Positions 34,163-42,300 of a stretch of DNA of 64,000 nt are shown piece after piece. The DNA comes from Streptomyces scabiei 87.22. Lineage in GTDB: Bacteria > Actinomycetota > Actinomycetes > Streptomycetales > Streptomycetaceae. Every line of letters starts with the position of its first letter. Positions within the stretch are counted from its first letter, which is position 1. The stretch covers positions 2,790,001 to 2,854,000 of the forward strand of contig NC_013929.1 of NCBI RefSeq assembly GCF_000091305.1. The letters are read 5' to 3'. A program made the position numbers and the translations under genes. The notes under the pieces are model-generated. The model worked only from the letters and a program-made list of their open reading frames with translations, made no database searches and had not been told where the DNA came from.

Positions 34163-34192
34163 ATAAGAATGGATGTTCGAATTTAGTGTCAA
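34163..34192 (-). promoter_or_regulatory. distal recA promoter with LexA-type SOS box
   Basis: Minus strand: TTGACA (34192-34187), an 18-base spacer and TCTTAT (34168-34163). The sequence GAACATCCATTC (34178-34167) overlaps the spacer and -10 box and matches the actinobacterial LexA box GAACNNNNGTTC in 7 of 8 fixed positions. Binding there would block polymerase, giving classical SOS control in addition to the proximal promoter. Confidence 0.75.
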
Positions 34193-34329
34193 GCGCACCA
34201 CGCGGCACCCGGAGCACTTCCGGGAGAGCGGGTGACACGGGACGGCCCACTGGAGACCCGGGGGCCGCGGCCGAGAGGAAGGCCCGGCGCCGGGTGGCGG
34301 CAGCGGGCGGGGGTACCGCGGCAGCAGCC

Positions 34330-35727
34330 CTACGGGGCGGTGCCGTCCTCGTCCCCGCGCGTGTCCGTGGAGTCGTCGCCGTCCCCGCGGGCCTGCGTGG
34401 AATCGTCCGCCGACGGTCTCGTGCCGCGCCTGTGGCCGAGCCTGTCCTTCAGCCGCCTGCGCATACGGGTCAGGACGTCGCCGTCGGCCCCGTCCTCGTC
34501 CTCCTCCGTCCGGAGCGGGCGTCCGCGCAGCCTGGCGACGAGGTTTCCCGTGCCGCGTCTGCGATGCCCGTGCACACGGGGGTCGTCCGTGACGTCGTAC
34601 CGCTTCACGTACGCGCCCAGGAAGGCTTGCAGGGTGGCGACGGCGGGGATGGCGATGAGCGCGCCCACGGCGCCGAGGAGCGCGGTGCCCGCGATGACCG
34701 AGCCGAACGCGACGGCCGGATGGATGTCCACGGTCTTGGCGGTCAGCTTGGGCTGCAGCACGTAGTTCTCGAACTGCTGGTAGATGACCACGAAGACGAG
34801 GACCCACAGCGCGTACCACGGGTTGACCGTGAAGGCGATCAGCATCGGCAGGGCACCGGCCAGGTAGGTGCCGATCGTGGGGATGAACTGCGAGACCAGG
34901 CCGACCCAGACCGCGAGCGCGGGCGCGTAGGGCACGTCGAGGTATTCCAGCAGGACGTAGTGCGCCGCTCCGGAGATCAGTGCCATCAGGCCGCGGGAGT
35001 ACAGATAGCCGCCGGTCTTGTCGACCGCGATCTCCCACGCGCGCAGCACCTCGGCCTGCTTGGAGGGCGGCAGGACGGAACACAGCGCGCGGCGCAGCCG
35101 GGGGCCGTCGGCGGCGAAGTAGAACGAGAACAGCGCGATCGTCAGGAGCTGGAAGAGGCCGCCCAGCACCTGCGCGGAGACGTCGAGGACCCCCGTGGCG
35201 CTGTTCTGCACGTACTTCTGCAGCCAGTCGGAGCGGAGCAGCCCCTCCTGGATGTCGACGCGTCTGAGCTCGGTGTGGAAGCTCGTGTTGATCCAGCTGA
35301 TGACGGAGTCGAGGTACGCCGGGAAGTCCTCGACCATCTTGATGATCTGGCCGGCGAGCATCGAACCGAGCAGGGTGACGAATCCGGCGGCCCCGATCAG
35401 CGTGATCAGGAAGACCAGGAACGAGGCGAAGCCCCGGCGCATCCCCTTGGAGGCCATCCAGCTCACCGCGGGCTCGATCGCGAGCGCCAGGAAGAACGCG
35501 ATGAGGATGTTGACCAGCAAGCCGATGAGCTGATGGAACGCCCAGCTGCCGAACTGGAAGACCGCGATGAGGGAGAGCGCCAGCACCATCGCGCGCGGCA
35601 GCCAGCGGGGCATGCGTCCGTCCGACGCGGCACCGGGTCCCGGGCCGGCCGGCGGGCCCGGGGGCGGTGTCGTGCCGGACGGGGGTGTCTGGTGCCGGTA
35701 CTGCGCGGTCTCGTCAGTGGGTGCCAC
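34330..35727 (-). CDS. AI-2E-type membrane transporter family protein
   Basis: A 465-residue integral membrane protein of the PerM/AI-2E family. About eight hydrophobic segments are seen, including LPRAMVLALSLIAVFQFG, LIGLLVNILIAFFLALAI and FLVFLITLIGAAGFVTLL; the conserved WVGLVSQFIPTIGTYLAGALP and the YVLQPKL-TAKTVDIHPAVAF region follow. A ~90-residue acidic cytoplasmic tail ends the protein. The GTG at 35727 is preferred, as sequence further upstream reads like non-coding DNA. Most family members have unknown substrates, so quorum-signal export should not be assumed. It lies between recA and the DUF3046 gene, all on the minus strand. Confidence 0.88.
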   Translation of the reverse strand: MAPTDETAQYRHQTPPSGTTPPPGPPAGPGPGAASDGRMPRWLPRAMVLALSLIAVFQFGSWAFHQLIGLLVNILIAFFLALAIEPAVSWMASKGMRRGFASFLVFLITLIGAAGFVTLLGSMLAGQIIKMVEDFPAYLDSVISWINTSFHTELRRVDIQEGLLRSDWLQKYVQNSATGVLDVSAQVLGGLFQLLTIALFSFYFAADGPRLRRALCSVLPPSKQAEVLRAWEIAVDKTGGYLYSRGLMALISGAAHYVLLEYLDVPYAPALAVWVGLVSQFIPTIGTYLAGALPMLIAFTVNPWYALWVLVFVVIYQQFENYVLQPKLTAKTVDIHPAVAFGSVIAGTALLGAVGALIAIPAVATLQAFLGAYVKRYDVTDDPRVHGHRRRGTGNLVARLRGRPLRTEEDEDGADGDVLTRMRRRLKDRLGHRRGTRPSADDSTQARGDGDDSTDTRGDEDGTAP

Positions 35728-35821
35728 GGACCAAGTCTCGCCCACGACACCGACAATCAGACGCCGCCCCCGGTCCTTCCGGGCCGACGGGTGGCGTCCG
35801 TTCGGTGAAGTGCGTTGCTTT

Positions 35822-36016
35822 TCAGCGGTTTTCCGCCGGAACACCCATGGTCGCGCACACCACACGCCACACGTCCTTGGCCTCCCAGCCGGCGTCGAGC
35901 GCCTCGCTCACCGTGCGCCCGCCCAGGCCGGACATCACATGATCGCGCGCGAAGGTGTCGGCGTACCCCTCACCGAAGTGATCCGCCATCCGCTGCCAGA
36001 AGACCGTCAACCGCAT
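35822..36016 (-). CDS. DUF3046 protein
   Basis: A 64-residue protein beginning MRLTVFWQRMADHFGEGYA and ending VCATMGVPAENR, matching DUF3046, a small actinobacterial family often encoded near recA. The central VMSGLGGRTVSEALDAGW is the conserved part. The ATG at 36016 is chosen; the frame is open further upstream only through the divergent gene. Its function is unknown; conservation next to recA hints at DNA metabolism. It is separated by 79 bp from the divergent prenyltransferase-fold gene. Confidence 0.88.
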   Translation of the reverse strand: MRLTVFWQRMADHFGEGYADTFARDHVMSGLGGRTVSEALDAGWEAKDVWRVVCATMGVPAENR

Positions 36017-36095
36017 GAGTCCAGTATCCCGCCCCAGGGGGTGGGCCTGGCCGGGACGGCTTGCCGATACCGCTTTCCGCCCTACGGTCGGAGCC

Positions 36096-37040
36096 ATGTC
36101 CGAAACCGGAGCATCCCCCCTCCCCCTGTCGTCCCCGGCGCAGACCCCGCTGGCTCGCGCCGAACAGTTCGTCTGGCTGACCGCGCGCGTACTGGAGCAG
36201 CGGCGCTTCGCGTACCACTTCCTGGACGGGGGAGCCGACGCGGTGGAGACCGCGCTGTCCGCGTACCGCAATGCCGACGACGGCTACGGTCACGCGCTCG
36301 AACCCGATCTGCGCGGACCCGTGAGCCAGCCGCTGCACACCGCGCACGCGCTGCGGGTGCTGGACTCGATCGGCCGCTGCGGCGGACAGCGGGTGGAGCG
36401 TGTGTGCCGCTATCTGACGTCGGTGTCGACGCGGGACGGTGCCCTTCCCGCCGTGCATCCCGGCCAGCGCGGCTACCCGGTGGCCCCGTTCGTGCCGATC
36501 GTCGACGACCCGCCCAGTGATCTGCTGGCCACCGGGCCCGTGGTGGGTCTGCTGCACCGCAACCAGGTGTGGCACGCGTGGCTGTTCCGGGCCACCGACT
36601 TCTGCTGGCAGGCGATCGAGTCCCTGCAGAAGTCACACCCCTACGAGGTGCACGCCGCCGTGGCGTTCCTGGAGTCCGCGCCCGACCGCGCGCGTGCCCG
36701 GGCCGCCGCCGACCGGCTCGGGCGCCTGGTGCGCGAACACCGGCTCGCCACGCTGGATCCGGGACGGCCGGACGACTACCCGGTGTCCGCCGGTTACGCG
36801 CCGGGTGAGCACCACTACCCGCACGACTTCGCGCCCACCCCGGAATCGCCGGCACGCGCGTGGTTCACCGACGAGGAGATGTCGCGCTCCCTCGACTTCC
36901 TGGCGAGCGAACAGGCGGAGGACGGTGGCTGGCCGGTCCGCTGGCGCCAGTGGGCACCGAGCACCGCGATGGAGAGCCGTCCGACCGTGACGATCGAGGC
37001 GCTGCGGACGTTGCGTGCGTATGGACGGCCGATCGGCTGA
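36096..37040 (+). CDS. prenyltransferase/squalene-oxidase-repeat protein
   Basis: A 314-residue alpha/alpha-barrel-like protein. Terpenoid-cyclase/prenyltransferase repeat motifs are visible as YRNADDGYGHALEPDLRGP near residue 55 and LASEQAEDGGWPVRW near residue 278. No cyclase DDTA or DxDD catalytic motif is seen, so an enzymatic role is uncertain. Trp- and His-rich segments lie in the centre. The ATG at 36096 fits the start of conserved sequence and is preferred over the earlier ATG at 36015, which overlaps the divergent gene. It is monocistronic and converges with azlD. Confidence 0.8.
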   Translation: MSETGASPLPLSSPAQTPLARAEQFVWLTARVLEQRRFAYHFLDGGADAVETALSAYRNADDGYGHALEPDLRGPVSQPLHTAHALRVLDSIGRCGGQRVERVCRYLTSVSTRDGALPAVHPGQRGYPVAPFVPIVDDPPSDLLATGPVVGLLHRNQVWHAWLFRATDFCWQAIESLQKSHPYEVHAAVAFLESAPDRARARAAADRLGRLVREHRLATLDPGRPDDYPVSAGYAPGEHHYPHDFAPTPESPARAWFTDEEMSRSLDFLASEQAEDGGWPVRWRQWAPSTAMESRPTVTIEALRTLRAYGRPIG

Positions 37041-37079
37041 GACCGGACGCCACGACGCGCGGGGGCACGGCTGGGCGCG

Positions 37080-37388
37080 TCAGCCCGCCAGCGCCCGCAC
37101 CCCCGCCGTCACGATCACCGCCGCGGCCACGACGACCAGGAACGGGGCCCGCAGGAGCAGTGCCACGGCGGCGGCGGTGAGCCCGGCGGCCCTCGCGTCG
37201 AGCACCAGGGCGTGCCCGTCGGCGAAGGTCTGCTGGGCCGTGAGGGCGGCGAGGAGGGCCACGGGCAGCAGGGCGGCGAGCCGCTGGACGATCGGACGTT
37301 CGAGCACGCCCTCGGGGACGAGCAGACCGATGAGCTTGACGGCGTAACAGCCGACGGCGGTGCCGATGATCGCGACCCAGACGTTCAT
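37080..37388 (-). CDS. azlD: AzlD-family small branched-chain amino acid export subunit
   Basis: A 102-residue membrane protein with about four hydrophobic segments: WVAIIGTAVGCYAVKLIGLL, RLAALLPVALLAALTA, AAGLTAAAVALLLR and APFLVVVAAAVIVTAG. It pairs with AzlC to export amino acids. Its ATG overlaps the azlC stop (ATGA), showing translational coupling. An upstream in-frame start would extend into azlC and is rejected. Confidence 0.92.
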   Translation of the reverse strand: MNVWVAIIGTAVGCYAVKLIGLLVPEGVLERPIVQRLAALLPVALLAALTAQQTFADGHALVLDARAAGLTAAAVALLLRAPFLVVVAAAVIVTAGVRALAG

Positions 37389-38167
37389 CGGTCGCCGCCT
37401 TCCAGGTCGTGGCCTTCCAGGTCCCCGCGCTCCGGGTCTCCGCCTTCCGGGTCGTCGGCCCGGCGGCGGCCCTCCGCCCAGAGGACGGCCGGGGCGGCCA
37501 CCGCGGCGACGAGGACCGGGACCCCGGCGGGCAGGAAGGGCAGCAGGCCGAGTCCCAGGACGACGGCGATGCCGGCGACGGCCCGTTCCGCGGTGGTCCG
37601 CAGCATGGGCGCGAGGAGGGCCAGGAAGACGGCGGGCCCGGCCGCGTCGAGCCCCCACGTGTCGGTGTCGCCGATGGCCTCGGCGCCGAGCGCGCCGAGC
37701 AGCGTGGTGAGGTTCCACAGGACGTACAGGCTGAGCCCGGTGACCGTGAAGCCGATGCGGGCGGCTCGGCGGGTGGGCTGGGCGAGGGTGACGGCCGTGG
37801 TCTCGTCGATGACCCACTGGGCGGCGAACGGCCGCACCGTGCGCGGGAGGGCCAGCACCTGGGACAGACGCAGCCCGTAGAACGCGTTGCGCACGCCCAG
37901 GAAGAACGCTCCGGCCGCCGCGGTGAACGGATTGCCACCGGCCGCGAGCGCGCCCACCAGCGCGAACTGGGAGGCCCCGGTGAACACCAGGAGGCTCAGC
38001 GCGCAGGTCTGGAGCAGGCTGAGCCCGCTGCCGGCCGAGGTCACTCCGAACGCGAACCCGGACAGACCGACGGCGACCCCGACGCCGAGGGCGTCCCTGA
38101 CCACGGCTTTGTCGGGTTTCGCGCCGGCATGTTCTTGCGTCTCCACGAGACCAGTCTGTTCAGTCAC
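37385..38167 (-). CDS. azlC: AzlC-family branched-chain amino acid permease
   Basis: Large subunit of an AzlCD exporter, about 260 residues. The family signature runs through ALGVGVAVGLSGFAFGVTSA, LVFTGASQFALVGALAAGG and GAFFLGVRNAFYGLRLSQVL, then five or so further hydrophobic segments. The start is uncertain: GTG at 38167 or at 38200, with neither having a strong ribosome site; the later one is given. It lies upstream of azlD and downstream of the AraC-type regulator gene, same strand. Direct tandem repeats lie just upstream of the start. Confidence 0.9.
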   Translation of the reverse strand: MTEQTGLVETQEHAGAKPDKAVVRDALGVGVAVGLSGFAFGVTSAGSGLSLLQTCALSLLVFTGASQFALVGALAAGGNPFTAAAGAFFLGVRNAFYGLRLSQVLALPRTVRPFAAQWVIDETTAVTLAQPTRRAARIGFTVTGLSLYVLWNLTTLLGALGAEAIGDTDTWGLDAAGPAVFLALLAPMLRTTAERAVAGIAVVLGLGLLPFLPAGVPVLVAAVAAPAVLWAEGRRRADDPEGGDPERGDLEGHDLEGGDR

Positions 38168-38212
38168 CACGCCCGGGACGGTACGCGCGGGTGTGTACAC
38201 GGGTCTTGTACG

Positions 38213-38285
38213 TTCTTGCGCACGCCCGCGTTCCTCCGCACATCCGGCGTTCTAGCGCACGCCCGCGTTCTTCCGCGCGCCCGCG
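38213..38285. repeat. four 18-19 bp tandem repeats upstream of azlC
   Basis: Units 38213-38230, 38231-38249, 38250-38267 and 38268-38285 follow the consensus TTCTTGCGCACGCCCGCG with two to five changes each. They fill most of the space between azlC and the 3' end of the AraC-type gene, where the azlC promoter would lie if azlCD are transcribed separately. The ~18 bp period is compatible with a repeated operator, or with slippage. Confidence 0.7.
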
Positions 38286-38315
38286 CCGGCCGCCGCGCCC
38301 CCGCCGTCCCGCCGC

Positions 38316-39182
38316 TCACGAACGGCGTGCCCGGCCCCGCGGTGCGTCGTCGATCCGGCCGCTCGCGCGTTCCCGCTGGTACGCGCCCGGCGGCACACCC
38401 ACGATGCGACTGAAGTGGCGGTTGAGGTGCGGCTGGTCCGTGAAGCCGACGGCGACGGCGGCCTCGGCGGGAGACGTACCCGTGTCGAGCAGGCCGCGCG
38501 CCCGGCGCACGCGCGCGTCGGTCAGCCAGGCGTGCGGCGGCATGCCGTAGGCCGTGCGGAAGGCCCGCAGGATGGCGAAGGGGCTGGTGCCGAGGTCGGC
38601 GGCGAGCCGCTCCAGGGTCGGCGGGTCGGTCATCCGCTCCTCGAGCACGGCACGCGCGCGTGCCGCGACGGTCGCCCCCGCCGTGCGGACGGTGCGCTGG
38701 GGCAGCGGCCCGCCGTTCAGGCGCAGCAGCCGGGTCACTGCCACGCGCAGCAGGGTGTCCGCCGCCAGCGCGTTGCCCTCGTCGACGGCCCGCAGCACCT
38801 GGTGGACGAGGCCCGCGGCGTACGGGTCCTGGAGCACGGGGTTCACGAAGCCGGGGGTGCCACGGATCGCGGTGGTCTCGGCGGCGATCTCGGCCACCAC
38901 GTCCGGCGACGGGTAGACGGCGCCGTACCGCCAGCCCTCGGGCACGCCCGCGCGGCCGGTGTGCGGGGTGTCGGGGTTGACCAGGGCCAGGGCTCCCGGG
39001 CCCGCGTACCGGTCGGCGCCCCCGTGGTGGAACACCTCGACCCCGTCGGTGATCGCCGCGATCACGAAGTGCTCGTGGGTGTGCCGTACGAACTTCTTCT
39101 CGACGTACCTCGCCCGCAGCAGATCGACACCGGGCAGCTCCTCGTAGCGCCAGTGCCTCGCCCGCTCCGCCGAACCCGCCAT
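38316..39182 (-). CDS. AraC-family transcriptional regulator
   Basis: A 288-residue regulator. The N-terminal cupin-like sensing domain spans about residues 10-150 (FVRHTHEHFVIAAITDGVE, HGGADRYAGPGALALVNPD). Two helix-turn-helix motifs follow: LERLAADLGTSPFAILRAF and EAAVAVGFTDQPHLNRHF, ending in VGVPPGAYQRERA. The ATG at 39182 is the first of the conserved region; a much longer frame upstream is antisense to lhr. It lies upstream of azlCD on the same strand and probably controls amino acid export, perhaps through the tandem repeats at 38213. Confidence 0.9.
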   Translation of the reverse strand: MAGSAERARHWRYEELPGVDLLRARYVEKKFVRHTHEHFVIAAITDGVEVFHHGGADRYAGPGALALVNPDTPHTGRAGVPEGWRYGAVYPSPDVVAEIAAETTAIRGTPGFVNPVLQDPYAAGLVHQVLRAVDEGNALAADTLLRVAVTRLLRLNGGPLPQRTVRTAGATVAARARAVLEERMTDPPTLERLAADLGTSPFAILRAFRTAYGMPPHAWLTDARVRRARGLLDTGTSPAEAAVAVGFTDQPHLNRHFSRIVGVPPGAYQRERASGRIDDAPRGRARRS

Positions 39183-39361
39183 GTCCCCAGTGTGCGGGGT
39201 GGCCGGTCCCGGCGGCGAAGTGCACGGATGCGGGGACGTGGTCACCGCTGCGGAGGCGTGACGGCAGCGCCGTGCCGCGCCAGTGGACGGAGGAACGGAG
39301 GAGGTGACGGCCCGATCGGCGAACCGGACCGCCGCCCCTGCGTCTTCGCAGGTCCGGGCCA

Positions 39362-39384
39362 TTGTCAGTGGTCGGGTGCAGGAT
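39362..39384 (+). promoter_or_regulatory. RecA-NDp/PafBC-type promoter of lhr
   Basis: TTGTCAGTG (39362-39370), 8 bases and CAGGAT (39379-39384) match the damage-promoter motif except for C instead of T at the first -10 position. Only six bases separate the -10 box from the ATG at 39391, so the mRNA should start at the ATG itself. This supports both the start and damage induction. Confidence 0.7.
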
Positions 39385-39390
39385 GGTGGC

Positions 39391-42300
39391 ATGGTCAGCT
39401 CCGCAGATCGAGCCCTCGACGGCTTCTCCCCCGCGACCCGCGGCTGGTTCACGGGGGCGTTCTCCGCGCCCACCGCGGCCCAGGCCGGGGCGTGGCGGGC
39501 GATCGGCGAGGGCTCGGACGTGCTGGTGGTCGCCCCGACCGGTTCCGGCAAGACGCTGGCCGCGTTCCTCGCCGCGCTGGACCAGCTGACGTCGAGCCCG
39601 CCCCCGGCCGACCCGAAGAAGCGCTGCCGGGTCCTGTACGTGTCACCGCTGAAGGCGCTCGCGGTGGACGTGGAGCGGAACCTGCGCAGTCCGCTGACCG
39701 GTATCCGCCAGGAATCGGTGCGGCTGGGACTGCCCGAGCCCGAGGTGAAGGTGGGCATCCGCTCCGGGGACACCCCGCCCGCCGAGCGCCGGGCCCTGGC
39801 CACCCGGCCGCCGGACATCCTGATCACCACGCCCGAGTCCCTGTTCCTGATGCTGACGTCGGCCACGCGTGACGCGCTCACGGGCGTGGAGACGGTCATT
39901 CTCGACGAGGTGCACGCGGTCGCGGGCACCAAACGCGGCGCCCATCTGGCCCTCACCCTGGAGCGCCTGGACGAGTTGCTGCCCCGGCCGGCCCGCCGCA
40001 TCGGCCTGTCCGCCACCGTGCGTCCCGTCGACGAGGTCGCGCGCTACCTCTCCCCGCGCCGCAGGGTGGAGATCGTCCAGCCTCCGTCCGGCAAGGAGTT
40101 CGACCTGTCGGTGGTCGTGCCGGTGAAGGACCTGGGAGAGCTGGGCGGCTCCCCGGTCGCCGACGGCAACGAGGGTGCGGAACGCCCGTCGATCTGGCCG
40201 CACGTCGAGGAGCGGATCGCCGACCTCGTGCAGGCCCACCGCTCCACGATCGTGTTCGCCAACTCCCGCCGCCTCGCCGAGCGGCTGTGCAACCGGCTCA
40301 ACGAGATCGCGTACGAGCGGGCCACCGGTGAGCCCCTGGACGAACACCACGGGCCGGCGGAGCTGATGGGCGGTTCCGGCGCGGCCCAGGGGGCGCCCCC
40401 GGTGCTGGCCAGGGCCCACCACGGCTCGGTCTCCAAGGAGCAGCGCGCCCTGGTCGAGGAGGATCTCAAGGCGGGCCGGCTGCCGGCGGTGGTCGCCACC
40501 TCCAGCCTCGAACTGGGCATCGACATGGGCGCGGTGGACCTCGTCGTCCAGGTGGAGTCACCGCCCTCGGTCGCCTCCGGACTGCAGCGCGTGGGCCGCG
40601 CGGGCCACCAGGTGGGCGCGGTCTCGACGGGCGTGGTCTTCCCCAAGTACCGCGGCGATCTCGTCCAGTCGGCCGTCGTCACCGAACGGATGCGCAGCGG
40701 CGCCATCGAGTCCATGAGGATCCCCGGCAATCCCCTGGACGTCCTGGCGCAGCAGGTCGTCGCCATGACCTCGATGGACACCTGGCAGTTCGACGATCTC
40801 CTGGCCACCGTCCGGCGCGCGGCGCCCTTCGCCGCCCTTCCCGAGTCCGCTTTCACGGCCGTCCTCGACATGCTGGCGGGCCGCTATCCGTCCGACGCGT
40901 TCGCGGAGCTGCGCCCGCGCGTGGTCTGGGACCGGGTCGCGGGCACGATCACGGGACGGCCCGGCGCCCAGCGGCTCGCGGTGACGTCCGGGGGCACGAT
41001 CCCGGACCGCGGCCTCTTCGGGGTCTTCCTCGTCGGCTCCGACCCCAAGAAGGGCGGCGGCCGGGTCGGGGAGCTCGACGAGGAGATGGTGTACGAGTCC
41101 CGGGTCGGGGACGTCTTCACCCTCGGCACCAGTTCCTGGCGGATCGAGGACATCACCCGCGACCGGGTGCTGGTCTCCCCCGCGCCCGGCGTCCCGGGGC
41201 GCCTGCCGTTCTGGAAGGGCGATCAGCTCGGCCGCCCGCTCGAACTGGGGCGCGCGGTGGGCGCGTTCCTGCGCGAGGTCGGCGCCCTTTCCGAGGAGGA
41301 CGCCCGGCTGCGTCTGCTGGCCGCCGGACTCGACGCCTGGGCCGCCGACAACGTCCTGTCCTACCTGGCCGAACAGCGCGAGGCCTGCGGCCACGTCCCC
41401 GACGACCGCACGATCGTCGTCGAGCGCTTCCGCGACGAGCTGGGCGACTGGCGGGTCGTCGTCCACTCCCCCTTCGGCGCACAGGTCCACGCCCCCTGGG
41501 CCCTTGCCCTGGGGGCGAAGCTCGCCGAGCGGTACGGCATGGACGCCCAGGTCATGCACGCGGACGACGGCATCGTGCTCCGCCTGCCCGACGCCGATCT
41601 GATGGGCCTGGACCTGCTCGACATGGAGCCCATGAAGACGGGCACCCCCTTGGACACGGCGGCCGACACGGAGCAGGCCCCGCTCGGCGCGGCGGACGTC
41701 GCCTTCGACAAGGGCGAGGTCGACCAGATCGTCACCGACCAGGTGGGCGGATCGGCGCTGTTCGCGTCCCGCTTCCGCGAGTGCGCCGCCCGCGCGCTGC
41801 TGCTGCCCCGCCGCAATCCGGGCAGGCGCACGCCCCTGTGGCAACAGCGTCAGCGCGCCGCCCAACTGCTTCAGGTGGCCAGCGAGTTCGGCTCGTTCCC
41901 GATCGTCCTGGAGGCGGTCCGCGAATGCCTGCAGGACGTGTTCGACGTCCCCGGTCTCAGCGAGCTGATGGGCGACATCGAGTCCCGCAAGGTCCGCCTC
42001 GTCGAGGTGACCACCCCGGAGCCCTCCCCCTTCGCCCGCTCCCTCCTCTTCGGATACGTCGCCCAGTTCCTGTACGAGGGCGACTCCCCGCTCGCCGAGC
42101 GCCGCGCCGCCGCCCTGTCGCTGGACTCCCGGCTGCTGGCCGAGCTGCTGGGTCAGGCGGAGCTGCGCGAACTGCTCGACGCCGAGGTGCTGGCCGAGCT
42201 GGAGCGGGAGCTCCAGTGGCGCACAGACGACCGGCGGGCCAAGGACGCCGAGGGTGTGGCGGACCTGCTCCGGCTCCTCGGCCCGCTCACGGACGCCGAG

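Larger units (their letters stand above)
34003..34329 (-). promoter_or_regulatory. recA control region
   Basis: The region upstream of recA, ending at the 3' end of the permease gene. It contains two promoters described separately (34046-34068 and 34163-34192) and no gene. Transcripts from the distal promoter would have a leader of about 150 bases. Between 34193 and 34329 I see nothing beyond GC-rich sequence. Confidence 0.7.

Noticed and set aside
37054-37081. 7-bp inverted repeat between the prenyltransferase-fold gene and azlD
   Set aside because: The stem is short, has a 14-base loop and overlaps the azlD stop codon; it is too weak to call a terminator.
38316-40016. AraC-type gene extended to 566 codons
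   Set aside because: The extra 278 codons upstream of 39182 run antisense to lhr and through its promoter; regulator similarity starts at 39182.
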